DNA from: Hirundichthys speculiger
Lineage: Eukaryota > Chordata > Actinopteri > Beloniformes > Exocoetidae
Length of the DNA stretch: 64,000 nt
Direction of reading: 5' to 3'
Assembly: GCA_018398805.1 (NCBI GenBank)
Contig: JAGFBZ010000567.1
Coordinates: 397,001 to 461,000, forward strand
A model generated the notes under the pieces. It was not told the DNA's origin, ran no database searches, and saw nothing but the letters and a program-made list of their open reading frames with translations. The stretch's first letter is position 1, and each line of letters opens with the position of its first letter. The position numbers and the translations under genes are program-made. This document shows, piece after piece, positions 44,441 through 58,700 of the stretch.

Positions 44441-46012
44441 TGAAGTCGCGCTAACGTCAGCTAACGTCAGCTAACATGAGCCAACGTGAGCAAGCCAGCA
44501 GCAAGTCAACCCCTACACTCCTCTCATCTGCTCATGGCCATCATCTCTCTCATCTAAAGCTTCCATGAGATTAAAAAAAAAAAAAAACTACTAAACCTCA
44601 TAAACTTTAATTAAAGGCATTCATTTAAATGGAACCACAAGAGAAAATCCTATAAATGTAATTTCTTTGTTACTATGGAGTGCACTTTTTCAGTTTATTT
44701 ACACAGACAAGTCTAACTTGTGTCAGTACATTATGACCTGTGCATTATTTTTTATTGTCATTGAGGAATGAATTTTTTCAGTTAGTAATTCTGATGCATG
44801 TATTTCCATCAGTTCAAGGAGCCTTTTTTTTTTTATTTCAGTCAGTAATGCACCTTATTTAAGTTGATGTGAGATATCAAATAGGTTTGTTTGATAGCTT
44901 TATGAAACTGTTTGAGAGGCTTGCCAATAGTTTTTCATTGTAAAAAATAAATATCTGTTCATTTAAAGAGTCAAAACTGTTTTTGATTTTGTTCATAGTA
45001 TTGATGTAATGATCTTAAGTATATGTGTGTGTTATCGGTTATCATGCATCCCTAATAACTGGTATTGGTCCAGTCTATGTGGCTTCAGGGTTGTTCAATC
45101 AAACCATTGATCACTGATTAGGAGCACCTGTTAGTTGGAGGTGGAGCAGGATTTATTCTCCACTGAAGGTCCACCGTCTTCTTCTCTTTAACAGAGGAAG
45201 AGGGTGGAGGATTAGGGGAATGGAGGTGTGGGGGTGAATCCAGCTGCTATCAGGTGGAAAACACACAAAGAACTGAGCAGTAAAACCAAGAACAGAGTGT
45301 ATTCTGAAGTTTATTGTTGATGTTTTTGTAATTTCATGAATTAGTAAATGTTCTGAGTGATTAAACATGAAGACTTGGCTGATGGTCATGTTATTCATTT
45401 CTCAAAGCTCCACATAAGAGCATCTTTATCAGCACAATGTCTCATCAGTATGGTCAGATCCACATGTTTTTCTTTTTTTTTTCTTTTTTTTTTGCATAGG
45501 AAAACAGAATTAATAATTATAATCAATAATAATTGCACAATGAGAGCTTGAAACATCTTTGAGAGACTGAATGTCACCGTAAAGTGTGTAAAGTGCAGAC
45601 GGACAGTGTAAGGCAGAAAACATCACGTCTATTGCTCCAGTGAGATAAGGATGGAGTTAAAGTGGTGTCAAGATAAACGGGAAAGAAAAGAGGTAGAGAG
45701 ATTGATGGAGGAAAGAGAGAACAACAGCATCGTCTGGACAGATGACAGCAGGACAAACACGGCTTTAGATTATCAGTTTGAGGAGATAATTATTTTTCAA
45801 TCGTCTGTATGGAAGTGATAAGATGAAGTGATCTTATCCTGAAACATTTATTTTTGTAATGCTTACTGATTTGAATCACTTCAACCAACGGCCTCCCTGA
45901 GTCTCCACAGATCAGAGCTGGTCATTAGTTTAGTCTCAACTGGGGAAGTTGGAGTCTGATTGTCATCAGTCCAGCATTCGTTGCCTACAGCTCTGACATG
46001 TGTGATCACATC
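44441..46012. other. Downstream flank / 3' UTR side of TRPC4
   Basis: AT-rich sequence following the TRPC4 stop on the minus strand. It probably includes the 3' UTR, but I could not choose one polyadenylation signal. No other gene was recognised. Confidence 0.5.
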
Positions 46013-46702
46013 TCATTCATCTCCTCTGGCTGGTTCTGACAAACATCCATCAGCTTCTGGGTCAACGGGTGGATCTGTATCCTCCTCCACAGAGCGTTTG
46101 TCTCCATTTTCGGCGACGCTGCCGCTGATGTCTGATGTCTCTCTGCTTTCTGGAGACTCTTCCCTCTTTTTTATCTCTGGAGGTTTGTTCTCAGTCTCTG
46201 ATCCAGCTGTAGCCCCTTCACTCTGCTCCTCTTCATCACAGCTCCCAGACTCTCCTACTTCTTCTGATAAACAATACATCTCTCTGGAAATCTCACCTGC
46301 ACCTGATGTGACATCTTTGCTGCCCCAGCTGCGTTTCTGGAATAAAGTGAAGTCACTGATATCTTTGGAGGAGTTTCTCCACTGGCTGGATGTTTCGCTG
46401 CAGCTCTCACCTGAGACCAGTGACAAGAGTCCATTAGGTAGACCGTTGAAGACCTCAGGAGGTCTGGGCGAAGCTGAGGAACTGCTTTGCTTGAGAATGG
46501 ATGTGGTAATCTTGAACCGGTTGAGTTTGCTTTTTGCTTGGCTGCTGGGCGTGCAGGCAGAAATCTTGAGTGAGGAATTAGGATAAGCCAGACTGGAGTC
46601 CACGGAGCTGCAGCTGGCCATCGCTCCCTGAAGAGGAGGTTTCCCCGTCTTCAACAAGCCCATCACCTCGTAACGGAAGCTGGAGATGTCTTGCTTCAGC
46701 TC
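46013..46702 (-). CDS. trpc4: TRPC4 last exon: distal C-terminus
   Basis: Begins [20 protein letters not shown], conserved through the family, then a Ser-rich and acidic tail of low similarity ([32 protein letters not shown]) ending LSEPARGDE and TGA. At 229 residues the length is family-typical, but the terminal VTTRL is missing. The acceptor is cctcag. Confidence 0.9.
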   Translation of the reverse strand, partial: ELKQDISSFRYEVMGLLKTGKPPLQGAMASCSSVDSSLAYPNSSLKISACTPSSQAKSKLNRFKITTSILKQSSSSASPRPPEVFNGLPNGLLSLVSGESCSETSSQWRNSSKDISDFTLFQKRSWGSKDVTSGAGEISREMYCLSEEVGESGSCDEEEQSEGATAGSETENKPPEIKKREESPESRETSDISGSVAENGDKRSVEEDTDPPVDPEADGCLSEPARGDE

Positions 46703-49700
46703 CTGAGGAGGTAAAGTCAAAATCATCTATAATGGTAGAATAAATCTCTAAATGAAACTTGTTAAATATAAATTAAAAACTCAAGTAAAGCACTAAAAAG
46801 CAGGTTTTATTCATTTTCTCCATCTACTTCATCCTGTTCATCTTTGTGGTTGTTTTTGATGGACCAAACCACTGATGGAGCTAACCACTACCAGACCCAA
46901 CAACCGATGGACCTAAACACTACCAGACCCAACCACAGAGACCAAACCACCACCACCAGACCCAACAACCGATGGACCTAACCACCACCAGACCCAACAA
47001 CCGATGGACCTAACCACTACCAGACCCAACAACCGATGGACCTAACCACTACCAGACCCAACAACCGATGGACCTAACCACCACCAGACCCAACCACTGA
47101 GACCAAACCACCACCACCAGACCCAACAACCGATGGACCTAACCACTACCAGACCCAACCACTGAGACCAAACCACCACCACCAGACCCAACAACCGATG
47201 GACCTAACCACCAACCACTGACCCCACCACCAACCCAACAACCGATGGACCTAACCACTACCAGACCCAACAACCGATGGACCTAACCACTACCAGACCC
47301 CACAACCATGGACCACACCAGACCCAACAACCTACCAACCACTACAGACCCAACCACTGAGACCAAACCACCACCACCAGACCAACAACTGATGGACCTA
47401 ACCATGACCAACCCAACCACTGGACCAAACCACCACCACCAGAGACCCAACAACCGATGGACCTAACCACCACCAGACCCAACCACCGATGGACCAACCC
47501 AACAACCCCCACTAACCAAACCACCCCGACCTACTGAGACCACCAACCCAACCTAACCCACCACTACCACCCAAAACCAACAACCGAGACCAAGACCAAA
47601 AAAAAGGGACCTAAACCACCAAACCACCACCCAACAAAAAACCAACAAAAAGGAGACAAAAAACAACCACTGATGACCCCAAACCACCCCAGACCAACCA
47701 ACCACGATGGACCACCACCACCAGACCAACCAACCGATGGACCTAACCACTAGACCAACCCCAAACCAAACCACCCCCGAACCCAACAACCGACCTAACC
47801 ACTACCCCAGACCCAACCAAGACCAATGACCACCTACCAGACCCAACCACTGGACCAAACCACCACCACCAGACCCAACAACCGATGGACCTAACCACTA
47901 CCAGACCCACCATGAGACCAAACCACCACCACCAGACCCAACAACCGATGGACCTAACCATGAGACCAAACCACCACCACAGACCAACAACCGATGGACC
48001 TAACCAGACCCCAAACACTGAGACCAAAACCACCACCACCAGACCCAACAAACCAGACCCAACCCACTACCAGACCCAACCACTGAGACCAAAACCCTAC
48101 CAGACCCAACAACCGATGGACCAAACCACCACCACCAGACCAACAACCACGATGGGACCTAACCACCATACCAAACCACCGACCACCAACTGAGACCAAC
48201 ACCCAGACCCAACCACTGGAACCAACCAGACCAACCAGAGACCAAAACCGAAAACAACAACCTACCCAGACCCAACCACTGAGACCAAACCACCACCACC
48301 AGACCCAACAACCGATGAAACCTACCACTACCAGACCCCAACCACCCATGGGACCCCAACCACCGAACCCCACACCACCAGACCAACCTAACCAACCATG
48401 AGACCAAACCACCACCACCAAACCCAACAACCGATGGAAAACCCTAACCAACCCCAACCACCACTGAGACCAAACCCCACCACCAGACCCAACAACCGAT
48501 GGACCTAACCACTACCAGACCCAACCACTGAGACCAAACCCACCACCAGACCCAACAACCGATGGACCTAACCACTACCAGACCCAACCACTGAGACCAA
48601 ACCACCACCACCACCAGACCCAACAACCGATGGACCTAACCACCACCAGACCCAACCACTGAGACCAAACCACCACCACCACCAACCGACCCAACCAACC
48701 CAACCATGAGGACCTAACCACTACCCAAACCCAACTGAGACCAAACCACCACCCAGACCCAACAAACCGATGGACCTAAATCCACCACCAGACCCAACCA
48801 CTGAGACCAAACCACCACCACCAGACCCAACAACCCGATGGACCTAACCACTACCAGACCCAACCACTGAGACCAAACCACCACCACCAGACCAAAAAAC
48901 CCAACCGATGGACCTAACCACCCACCAGACCAACAACCGATGGACCTAACCACTACCACCAGACCCAACCACTGAGACCAAACAACACCACCACCAGACC
49001 CAAACAACCGATGGACCTAACCACTACCAGACCCAACCACTGAGACCAAACCACCACCACCAGACCCAACAACCGATGGACCTAACCACCACCAGACCCA
49101 ACCACTGAGACCAAACCACCACCACCAGACCCAACAACCGATGGACCTAAACCACTACCAGACCCAACCACTGAGACCAAACCACCACCACCAGACCAAC
49201 AACCCGATGGACCTAACCACTACCCAAGACCACCACCAGACCAAAAACCACCTAACCCCACCAGACCCAACCACTGAGACCAAACCACCACCACCAGACC
49301 CAACAACCGATGGACCTAACCACTACCAGACCCAACCACTGAGACCAAACCACCACCACCAGACCCAACAACCGATGGACCTAACCACTACCAGACCCAA
49401 CCACTGAGACCAAACCACCACCACCAGACCCAACAACCGATGGACCTAACCACTACCAGACCCAACCACTGAGACCAAACCACCACCACCAGACCCAACA
49501 ACCGATGGACCCTAACCACTACCAGACCCAACCACTGAGACCAAAACCACCACCACCAGACCCAACAACCGATGGACCTAACCACCCACCACTGAGACCC
49601 AACCAAACCCAACAACCGATGGACCTAACCACTACCAGACCCCCAACCACCACTGAGACCAAAACCACCACCACCAGACCCAACAACCGATGGACCTAAT

Positions 49701-52700
49701 CCACTACCAGACCCAACCACTGAGACCAAACCACCACCACCAGACCCAACAACCGATGGACCTAACCACTACCAGACCCAACCACTGAGACCAAACCACC
49801 ACCACCAGACCCAACAACCGATGGACCTAACCACTACCAGACCCACCACTGAGACCAACCCCACCACCAGACCCAACAAACCGATGGACCTAACCACCAA
49901 CCCACCACCGATGGACCCCAACCCCCAGACCAAACCTGAGACCAAACCACCACCACCAGACCCAACAACCGATGGACCTAACCACTACCAGACCCAACCA
50001 CTGAGACCAAACCACCACCACCAGACCCAACAACCGATGGACCTAACCACTACCAGACCCAACCACTGAGACCAAACCACCACCACCAGACCCAACAACC
50101 GATGGACCTAACCACTACCAGACCCAACCACTGAGACCAAACCACCACCACCAGACCCAACAACCGATGGACCTAACCACTACCAGACCCAACCACTGAG
50201 ACCAAACCACCACCACCAGACCCAACAACCGATGGACCTAACCACCACCAGACCCAACCACTGAGACCAAACCACCACCAACCAGACCCAACAACCGATG
50301 GACCTAACCACTACCAGACCCACCACTGAGACCAAACCACCACCACCAGACCCAACAACCGATGGACCTAACCACCACCAGACCCAACCACTGAGACCAA
50401 ACCACCACCACCAGACCAACAACAGACCAACCCACAACCGATGGACCTAACCACTACCAGACCCAACCACTGAGACCAAAAACCAACCACCACAACCAGA
50501 CAACCAACCAAACCACCTGACCACCACCACAACCCAACAACCGATGGACCTAACCACTACCAGACCCAACCACTGAGACCAAACCACCACCACCAGACCC
50601 AACAACCGATGGACCTAACCACTACCAGACCCAACCACTGAGACCAAACCACCACCACCCCACAACCGAGACCTAACCAACCCCAACCACTGATGGACCT
50701 AACCACCACCAGACCCAACAACCGATGGACCTAACCACTACCAGACCCAACCACTGAGACCAAACCACCACCACCCAGACCAACAACCACCGATGGACCT
50801 ACCACTAACCATACCAGACCCAACCACTGAGACCAAACCACCACCACCAGACCCAACAAACCGATGGACCTAAACCACTACCAGACCCAACCACTGAGAC
50901 CAACCACCACCACCACCAACAGAACCCAACAAAACCGATGGACCTAACCACTACCACCAGACCCAACAACCGATGGACCAAACCACACCACCCAGACCCA
51001 ACAACCGATGGAACCTAACCACCACCAGACCCAACCACTGAGACCAAAACACCACCACCAGACCCAACAACCGATGGACCTAACCACTACCAGACCCAAC
51101 CACTGAGACCAAACCACCACCACCAGACCCAACAACCGATAGACCTAACCACTACCAGACCCAACCACTGAGACCAAACCACCACCACCAGACCCAACAA
51201 CCGATGGACCTAACCACCACCAGACCCAACAACCGATGGACCTAACCACTACCAGACCCAACCACTGAGACCAAAACACCACCACCAGACCCAACAACCG
51301 ATGGACCTAACCACTACCAGACCCAACCACTGAGACCAAACCACCACCACCAGACCCAACAACCGATGGACCTAACCACCACCAGACCCAACCACTGAGA
51401 CCAAAACACCACCACCAGACCCAACAACCGATGGACCTAACCACTACCAGACCCAACCACTGAGACCAAAACCACACCACCAGACCCAACAACCGATGGA
51501 CCTAACCACCACCAGACCCAACCACTGAGACCAAAACACCACCACCAGACCCAACAACCGATGGACCTAACCCCCACCAGACCCAACCACTGAGACCAAA
51601 CCAGCACCACCAGACCCAACAACCGATGGACCTAATCACTACCAGACCCAACCACAGAGACCAAACCACCACCACCAGACCCAACAACTGATGGACCTAA
51701 CCACTACCAGACCCAACCACTGAGACCAAACCACCACCACCAGACCCAAGAACCGATGAACCTAACCACTACCAGACCCAACCACTGAGACCAAACCACC
51801 ACCACCAGACCCAACAACCGATGGACCTAACCACTACCAGACCCAACCACTGAGACCAAACCACCACCACCAGACCCAACAACAGATGGACCTAACCACT
51901 ACCAGACCCAACCACAGAGACCAAACCAGCACCACCAGACCCAACCACAGAGACCGAACCACCACCACCAGACCCAACCACTGATGGACTGAACCAGTGA
52001 TGGAGCTAATCAATGCCTGGTCCAGCTAGTTAACTCTCATCATTTACTTAACCTGTGTTAAGCCAATTCTGCTATTCTAAGAACCAGTGTTGCCAGACTG
52101 GGCAGATTCCCACCCAGTTTAAAAGTCAGCAGCATCTTTCCTGAGCCACTTCCAGTCTGGGTTCCATCCTCCATCCTCAGTCCACCTCAGATCCCAGTAG
52201 GAGCATTTTATTTGTGGAAAACTGTAACCTGTTTATTTAAAGATGTGTTTCTTGCTCTGTCTCTCTCTTTTCTACTTTCATCCTTACAAATAAAATGTGT
52301 GATGTCACCTCAAATGTGCCTTTTTGCTTCTAAAATGAACCTCTTTAAGGCTGAAGTCTTCTCTGAGACCCCCTGAGTTGTTCATCCACGGTCTCCATGG
52401 GTCAACCTTCTGTCCATCAAGTCAGTCTGCCTGCTGTGCTTTACTTCCTGCCAGGTCCATTTGCTGTATGTAAACTGACCCTGGGGGCTAAAACAGACTC
52501 TGTGAGTCTAAAGGGAGCAGGGAAGATGGTCCTGGGATGCTGCATCATGGTGCTCACCCTAACCTTAACCCTAGAACGGCTGCTAATTAAAGAAGCTGCA
52601 GACGAACCGCAGAGCTGCAGAGATCCAGGACGTCATTCATGGGACAAGTATTCGAGGCGCATAAGTCATTTCACGCTACATTCATAACATAAAGTTCAAA

Positions 52701-55700
52701 AAAGAAGGAAACGACACACTGACAGCAATGATATCTACTGGCTGCCTTTGTCTGGTCTTTAGAGTAAGAACAACAACAACAACCAGCTCCTTACGGTTAT
52801 ATAACTGCTAATCTGAGTTTGAACCAGACTATCCTGATAATATCTGATATGAACGATGCAGAGGAGAGAAGTAAAAGCGAATGAAAGAAAAGAGATAAAT
52901 CTCAGCTGTTGTTCATGAAGGCAGCGAAATAAAAGATGCCATAAATCCTTCATCCATGTGATCATCCAGGTTTTCTCGTCATGATCACATGATCACATAC
53001 GGGCAGTCATGTGATCCACTGTTGCTGTGTGGGATCTGGACCCACCTTGAAGTTCTCCTCAGTCAGGCCTTCCTCGGTCTTGGCATCTCTGATCATAGCA
53101 GCTACGTAACGTTTCACCAGATTCCTTAAAACCTCCTGCACAAGATGAAGCAATAAGAGCAGAGCTTCTGAAAGTATAACAGCGTTGCTTCAGTAAAAAC
53201 CAGAAACAAGAAAAATACACCAAACAGATCCATAAAAGACACATTTGTAGCTACGTATGTTATAAAAATGGTACAAAGAGCCCACGTGGAGGTGGACTGT
53301 TAGAAAATGGTGCAGATGTCCTGCTGAAGGTAACTGGTTGTCCTTGAATGTGAGAGTTGTTCCTGGAGACGGACGGATGAAGGTTGAGGCTGGTTACCTG
53401 ATACTGATGGTTTATCCTCAGGTTCTCAGCTGCTCGCCTCTACAGACGTTTGAGAAAGCAACAAATAAAAAATCAAAGCAAATTTAGTGTTTTATTCATA
53501 ACAAGAAAACAGTCTCAGTTTTGTTATTTCTAGTTTTCATCCTTCACACACCCTAAATGATGGAAACACATCCCAGATCTGACTTACTCCAAGAGTTCCG
53601 ATAGTTTCGTGGCACTTGGACCAAGTCCTCTTGCACACTTGTCTCTTGATCCAACACATGAGATACCAGGAGGATTTGGGGCTGGGGATGATGTTGAAAG
53701 GAGCTGGCACAGTGGCCCCTTCCTCAAAGTAGCTCATCCACAGCTTCGTCCTGGCAAACTTCCACTCGATGTCTGCGTGATCCTGAAACCAGATGGAAGA
53801 GCATCTGTCAGTGCACTCTGGATCTCTTCCATGAACGTGGCTTCATGTCCGTGACGTCTGCGCTCACAGCGATGTGCTGGTAGGAGTTGTTCATCATGGC
53901 TATGAGCATGTTGAGGAGGACCACCAGTGAGATGATGTTGTACGTGCCAAACATGGTGGCACCGATGAACTCGGTGAACTGGTGGTCCGCATCCACGTTG
54001 GTGACGTAGAGGCTGATGAGTCCGAAGATGGACCAGAAGAGAGACTGGAGAGTCTCAAATAAACTGTAAGACAAAGTTGCACATGAACACGTTCTGCAGC
54101 TGCAGAGCTTCACATTTATCTGCATCAACTCACGTAGAGAAGGCGTTGTTCTGCTCCACACAGCGGATGCCTTTGCACTTTCCCTTCTCATCCGACGCCT
54201 TCGTCTCATAGTAGAAGTACAGCTGGTTCAGCCCGTTAGCAAAGGCCAGCAGCACCTGGAGACAGTCGGCAAGTCTAAACGCCTGTGATCTCCACGCCTG
54301 TAGCTTCCCCGTGTGTGTGGATTTACCAGACAGTAGATGAAGAGGAACTTCAGGATGTCCAGCAGCATTCGGCCCAGAGAGATCTGCAGAGGTCCCAGGT
54401 GAGAGTTGGCTGTGAAGAGCGAAATGAGGCGCAGGGAACTGAATATGTTGGCGATGGCGAACAAGGCTTCAGCTACGAGAGTAGGGTGCCACATCTCCCA
54501 CTGGTTCCTGGGTCGACTGCCACCATACTGAAGGAGCAAACACATGAGGTCAGATGGGAAGCTGCACCCCCCCTCTCAGAGACCTCTCAGAAACCTCTCA
54601 GAGACCCCTCAGAGACCTCTCAGAGACCCCTTAGAGACCTCTCAGAGACCTCTCAGAGACCCCTCAGAGACCCCTCAGAGACCTCTCAGAGACCTCCCAG
54701 AGACCCCTCAGAGACCCCTCAGAGTCCTCTCAGAGACCTCCCAGAGACCTCTCAGAGACCCCTTAGAGACCTCTCGAGGCCTCTCAGACCTCTCAGAGAC
54801 CTCTCAGAGACCCCTCAGAGACCTCTCAGAGACCTCCCAGAGATCCCTCAGAGACCCCTCAGAGTCCTCTCAGAGACCTCTCAGAGACCTTTCAGAGACC
54901 TCCCAGAGACCTCTCAGAGACCTCCCAGAGACCCCTCAGAGACCCCTCAGAGACCTCTCAGAGACCTCCCAGAGACCTCTCAGAGACCCAGAGAGACCTC
55001 AGAGACCCCTTAGAGTGCTCTCAGAGACTTCCCAGAGACCCCTCAGAGACCCCTCAGAGTCCTCTCAGAGACCTTTCAGAGACCTCCCAGAGACATCTCA
55101 GAGACCTCTCAGAGACCCCTCAGAGACCTCCCAGAGACCCCTCAGAGACCTCTCTCAGAGTCCTCTCAGAGACTTCCCAGAGACCCCTCAGAGACCCCTC
55201 AGAGTCCTCTCAGAGTCCTTTCAGAGACCTCCCAGAGACCTCTCAGAGACCTCCCAGAGACCCCTCAGAGACCCCTTAGAGACCTCTCAGAGACCTCACA
55301 GAGACCTCTCAGAGACCCCTCAGAGACCCCTTAGAGTGCTCTCAGAGACCTTTCAGAGACCTCTCAGAGATCCCTCAGAGACCCCTCAGAGTCCTCTCAA
55401 AGACCTCTTTGAGACCTCTCAGAGACCTCTCAGAGACTTCTCAGAGACCTCTCAGAGACCTCCCAGAGACCCCTCAGAGACCTCTCAGAGACCCCTCAGA
55501 GACCTTTCAAAGACCTCTTTGAGACCTCTCAGAGACTTCTCAGAGACCTCCCAGAGACCCCTCAGAGACCCCTCAGAGACCTTTCAGAGACCTCCCAGAG
55601 ACCTCTCAGAGACCCCTCAGAGACCTCTCAGAGACCTTTCAGAGACCTCTCAGAGACCTCTGAGAGACCTCTCACAGACCATTCAGAGATCCCTCAAAGA

Positions 55701-58700
55701 CCTCTCAGAGACCTCCCAGAGACCTTTCAGAGACCTCTCAGAGACCTCTCAGAGACCTCTCAGAGACCTGCCAGAGACCCCTCAGAGACCTCCCAGAGAC
55801 CTTTCAGAGACCCCTCAGAGACCTCTCCAGAGACCTTTCAGAGACCTCTCAGAGACCTCTGAGAGACCTCTCACAGACCATTCAGAGATCCCTCAGAGAC
55901 CTCTCAGAGACCTCTCAGAGACCTCTCAGAGACCTGCCAGAGACCCCTCAGAGACCTCCCAGAGACCTTTCAGAGATCTCTCAGAGACCTCTCAGAGACC
56001 ACTCAGAGATCCCACAGAGACCTCTCAGAGACCTCCCAGAGACCTCTCAGAGACCCCTCAGAGTCCTCCCAGAGACCTTTCAGAGACCCCTCAGAGTCCT
56101 CCCAGAGACCTTTCAGAGACCCCTCAGAGACCTCTCAGAGACCTCCCAGAGGCCTTTCAGAGACCTCTCAGAGACCTCTCAGAGACCCCTCAGAGACCTT
56201 TCAAAGACCTCTCAGAGACCTCCCAGAGACCCCCCAGAGACCTCCCAGAGACCACTCAGAGATCCCTCAGAGACCTCTCAGAGATCTCTTAGAGATCCCT
56301 CAAAGACCTCTCGGAGACCTCTCAGAGACCTCCCAGAGACCCCTCAGAGACCTCCCAGAGACCTTTCAGAGACCTCTCAGAGACCACTCAGAGATCCCTC
56401 AGAGACCTCTCAGGGATCTCTCAGAGATCCCTCAAAGACCCCTCAGAGACTCCTCAGAGACCTCTGGTACCTTAGTGTAGGCCACGATCTTCAGTGAGAT
56501 GGTGGCCAGGTACAGAGAGTTCATGACGAAGTCCATCAGGTTCCACCAGTCATGGACGTAGTCTTGGAAGCCGCCATCCCACATTTGCTTGATCTCCGCC
56601 CAGATGAATCCTGGCACAATTACAAAGATGGAAATTGCTTAACTTTAACTGGTTAGTTCGTTTCCTGTGGTCTGAAAAGACCTAAAATGTGACTCCAGCA
56701 GATGTACGTGTCCTTTAGTCATTGTGTTGATCTTGCTGTGTTTTATTGAGCACGAGCTCAATATGTTTTATTGAGCTCGACCAGAAGTTTTTCCTTCTTG
56801 ATTTGGTTGTAAAACTATTGAGGACCAGGTCACAGGTATTCTGGACTCGGACCAGTTCTGTTCAGTCTGTACGTAACATCAATAACACTAATAACCATGA
56901 CTGAAGCTTGGATGATGGTGTTTCTGCTTCTAAGTTTGGACATGTCTGTTGTTAAAATACGAAATGATCTAAAAACTGCACCCAGCTTTGGTTCCGGCAC
57001 CGCTGGAGTCAGATGATTTAAAGACTGGACCCAGCTTTGTTTCCATCTTTATAAACACGACTGTCTTCCATCTGGGTAACGTTCCAGTCATCAGGATCAT
57101 CCTTCCCAGTCTGATCCACGTCTCAATTAAGGTTGGACTAAGGTTCTGACTGGTTCTGCTGAGAAAGATGACCTCTGACCTGTTCCAGCCTCTCTGGTGA
57201 CATGTTCAGTCCAGAATTCAGTTCTGGTGACACACAAAGATCTCACTGTCCTATCTAAACCTATCAGAGCACTGGAAACCAGCTGCTGGTCTGGAACCAG
57301 AACCAGAACCAGCTGCAGGTCTGGAACCACAACCAGGTTCTGGTCTGGAACCAGAACCAGAACCAGCTGCTGGTCTGGAACCAGCTAAAGGGCTGGAACC
57401 AGAACCAGCTGCAGCTCTGGAACCAGAACCAGAACCAAAACCAGCTGCAGGCCTGGAACCAGAACCAAGTGCAGGTCTGGAACCAGCTGAAGGTCTGGAA
57501 CCAGAACCAGCTGCTGGTCTGAACCAGCTGCAGCTCTGGAACCAACTGCTGGTCTGGAACAAGAACCAGGTGCAGGTCTGGAACCAGACCTGCACCTGGC
57601 TGCAGCTCTGGAACCAGAACCAGAACCAAAACCAGCTGCAGGCCTGGAACCAGAACCTAGTGCAGGTCTGGAACCAGCTGCTGGTCTGGAACCAGAACCA
57701 GAACCAGCTGCAGGTCTGGAACCACAACCAGGTTCTGGTCTGGAACCAGCTGCACGTCTGGAACCAGAACCAGAACCAGCTGCTGGTCTGAAACCAGCTG
57801 AAGGTCTGGAACCAGAACCAGCTGCAGCTCTGGAACCAGAACCAAAACCAGCTGCACGCCTGGAACCAGAACCAAGTGCAGGTCTGGAACCAGCTGAAGG
57901 TCTGGAACCAGAACTAGCTGCTGGTCTGAACCAGCTGCAGCTCTGGAACCAACTGCTGGTCTGGAACAAGAACCAGGTGCAGGTCTGGAACCAGCTGCAG
58001 CTCTGGAACCAGACCCAGAACCAAAACCAGCTGCAGGCCTGGAACCAGAACCAGCTGTAGGTCTGGAACCAACTGAAGGTCTGGGACCAGAACCAGGTGC
58101 TGGTCTGAAACTGGAACTAGAATTAGCTACAGCTCTGGAACCAGAACCAGCTGCAGGTCTGGAACCAGCTGCAGATCTGGAACCAGAACCAGGACCAGCT
58201 GCAGGTCTGGAACCAGCTATGAACAAGATGCAGGTCTGAAACCAGAACCAGCTGCAGGTCTGGAACCAGATGCTGGTCTGGAACCAGAACCAACTGCAGG
58301 TCTGGAACCAGCTGAAGGTCTGGAACCAGAACCAGCTGCTGGTCTGGAACCAGAACCAGAACCAAAACCAGCTGCAGGCCTGGAACCAGAACCAAGTGCA
58401 GGTCTGGAACCAGCTGAAGGTCTGGAACCAGAACCAGCTGCTGGTCTGAACCAGCTGCAGCTCTGGAAACAACTGCTGGTCTGGAACAAGAACCAGGTGC
58501 AGGTCTGGAACCAGCTGCAGCTCTGGAACCAGAACCAGAACCAAAACCAGCTGCAGGCCTGGAACCAGAACCTAGTGCAGGTCTGGAACCAGCTGCTGGT
58601 CTGGAACCAGAACCAGAACCAGCTGCAGGTCTGGAACCACAACCAGGTTCTGGTCTGGAACCAGAACCAGAACCAGCTGCTGGTCTGGAACCAGCTAAAG

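Noticed and set aside
45960..46586. 208-residue plus-strand open frame
   Set aside because: It is the antisense shadow of the last TRPC4 exon, which has family similarity on the minus strand.
54544..56292. 582-residue open frame of [11 protein letters not shown] repeats
   Set aside because: It is the translation of the 11-bp intronic minisatellite on the strand opposite to TRPC4, with no start context or unique sequence.
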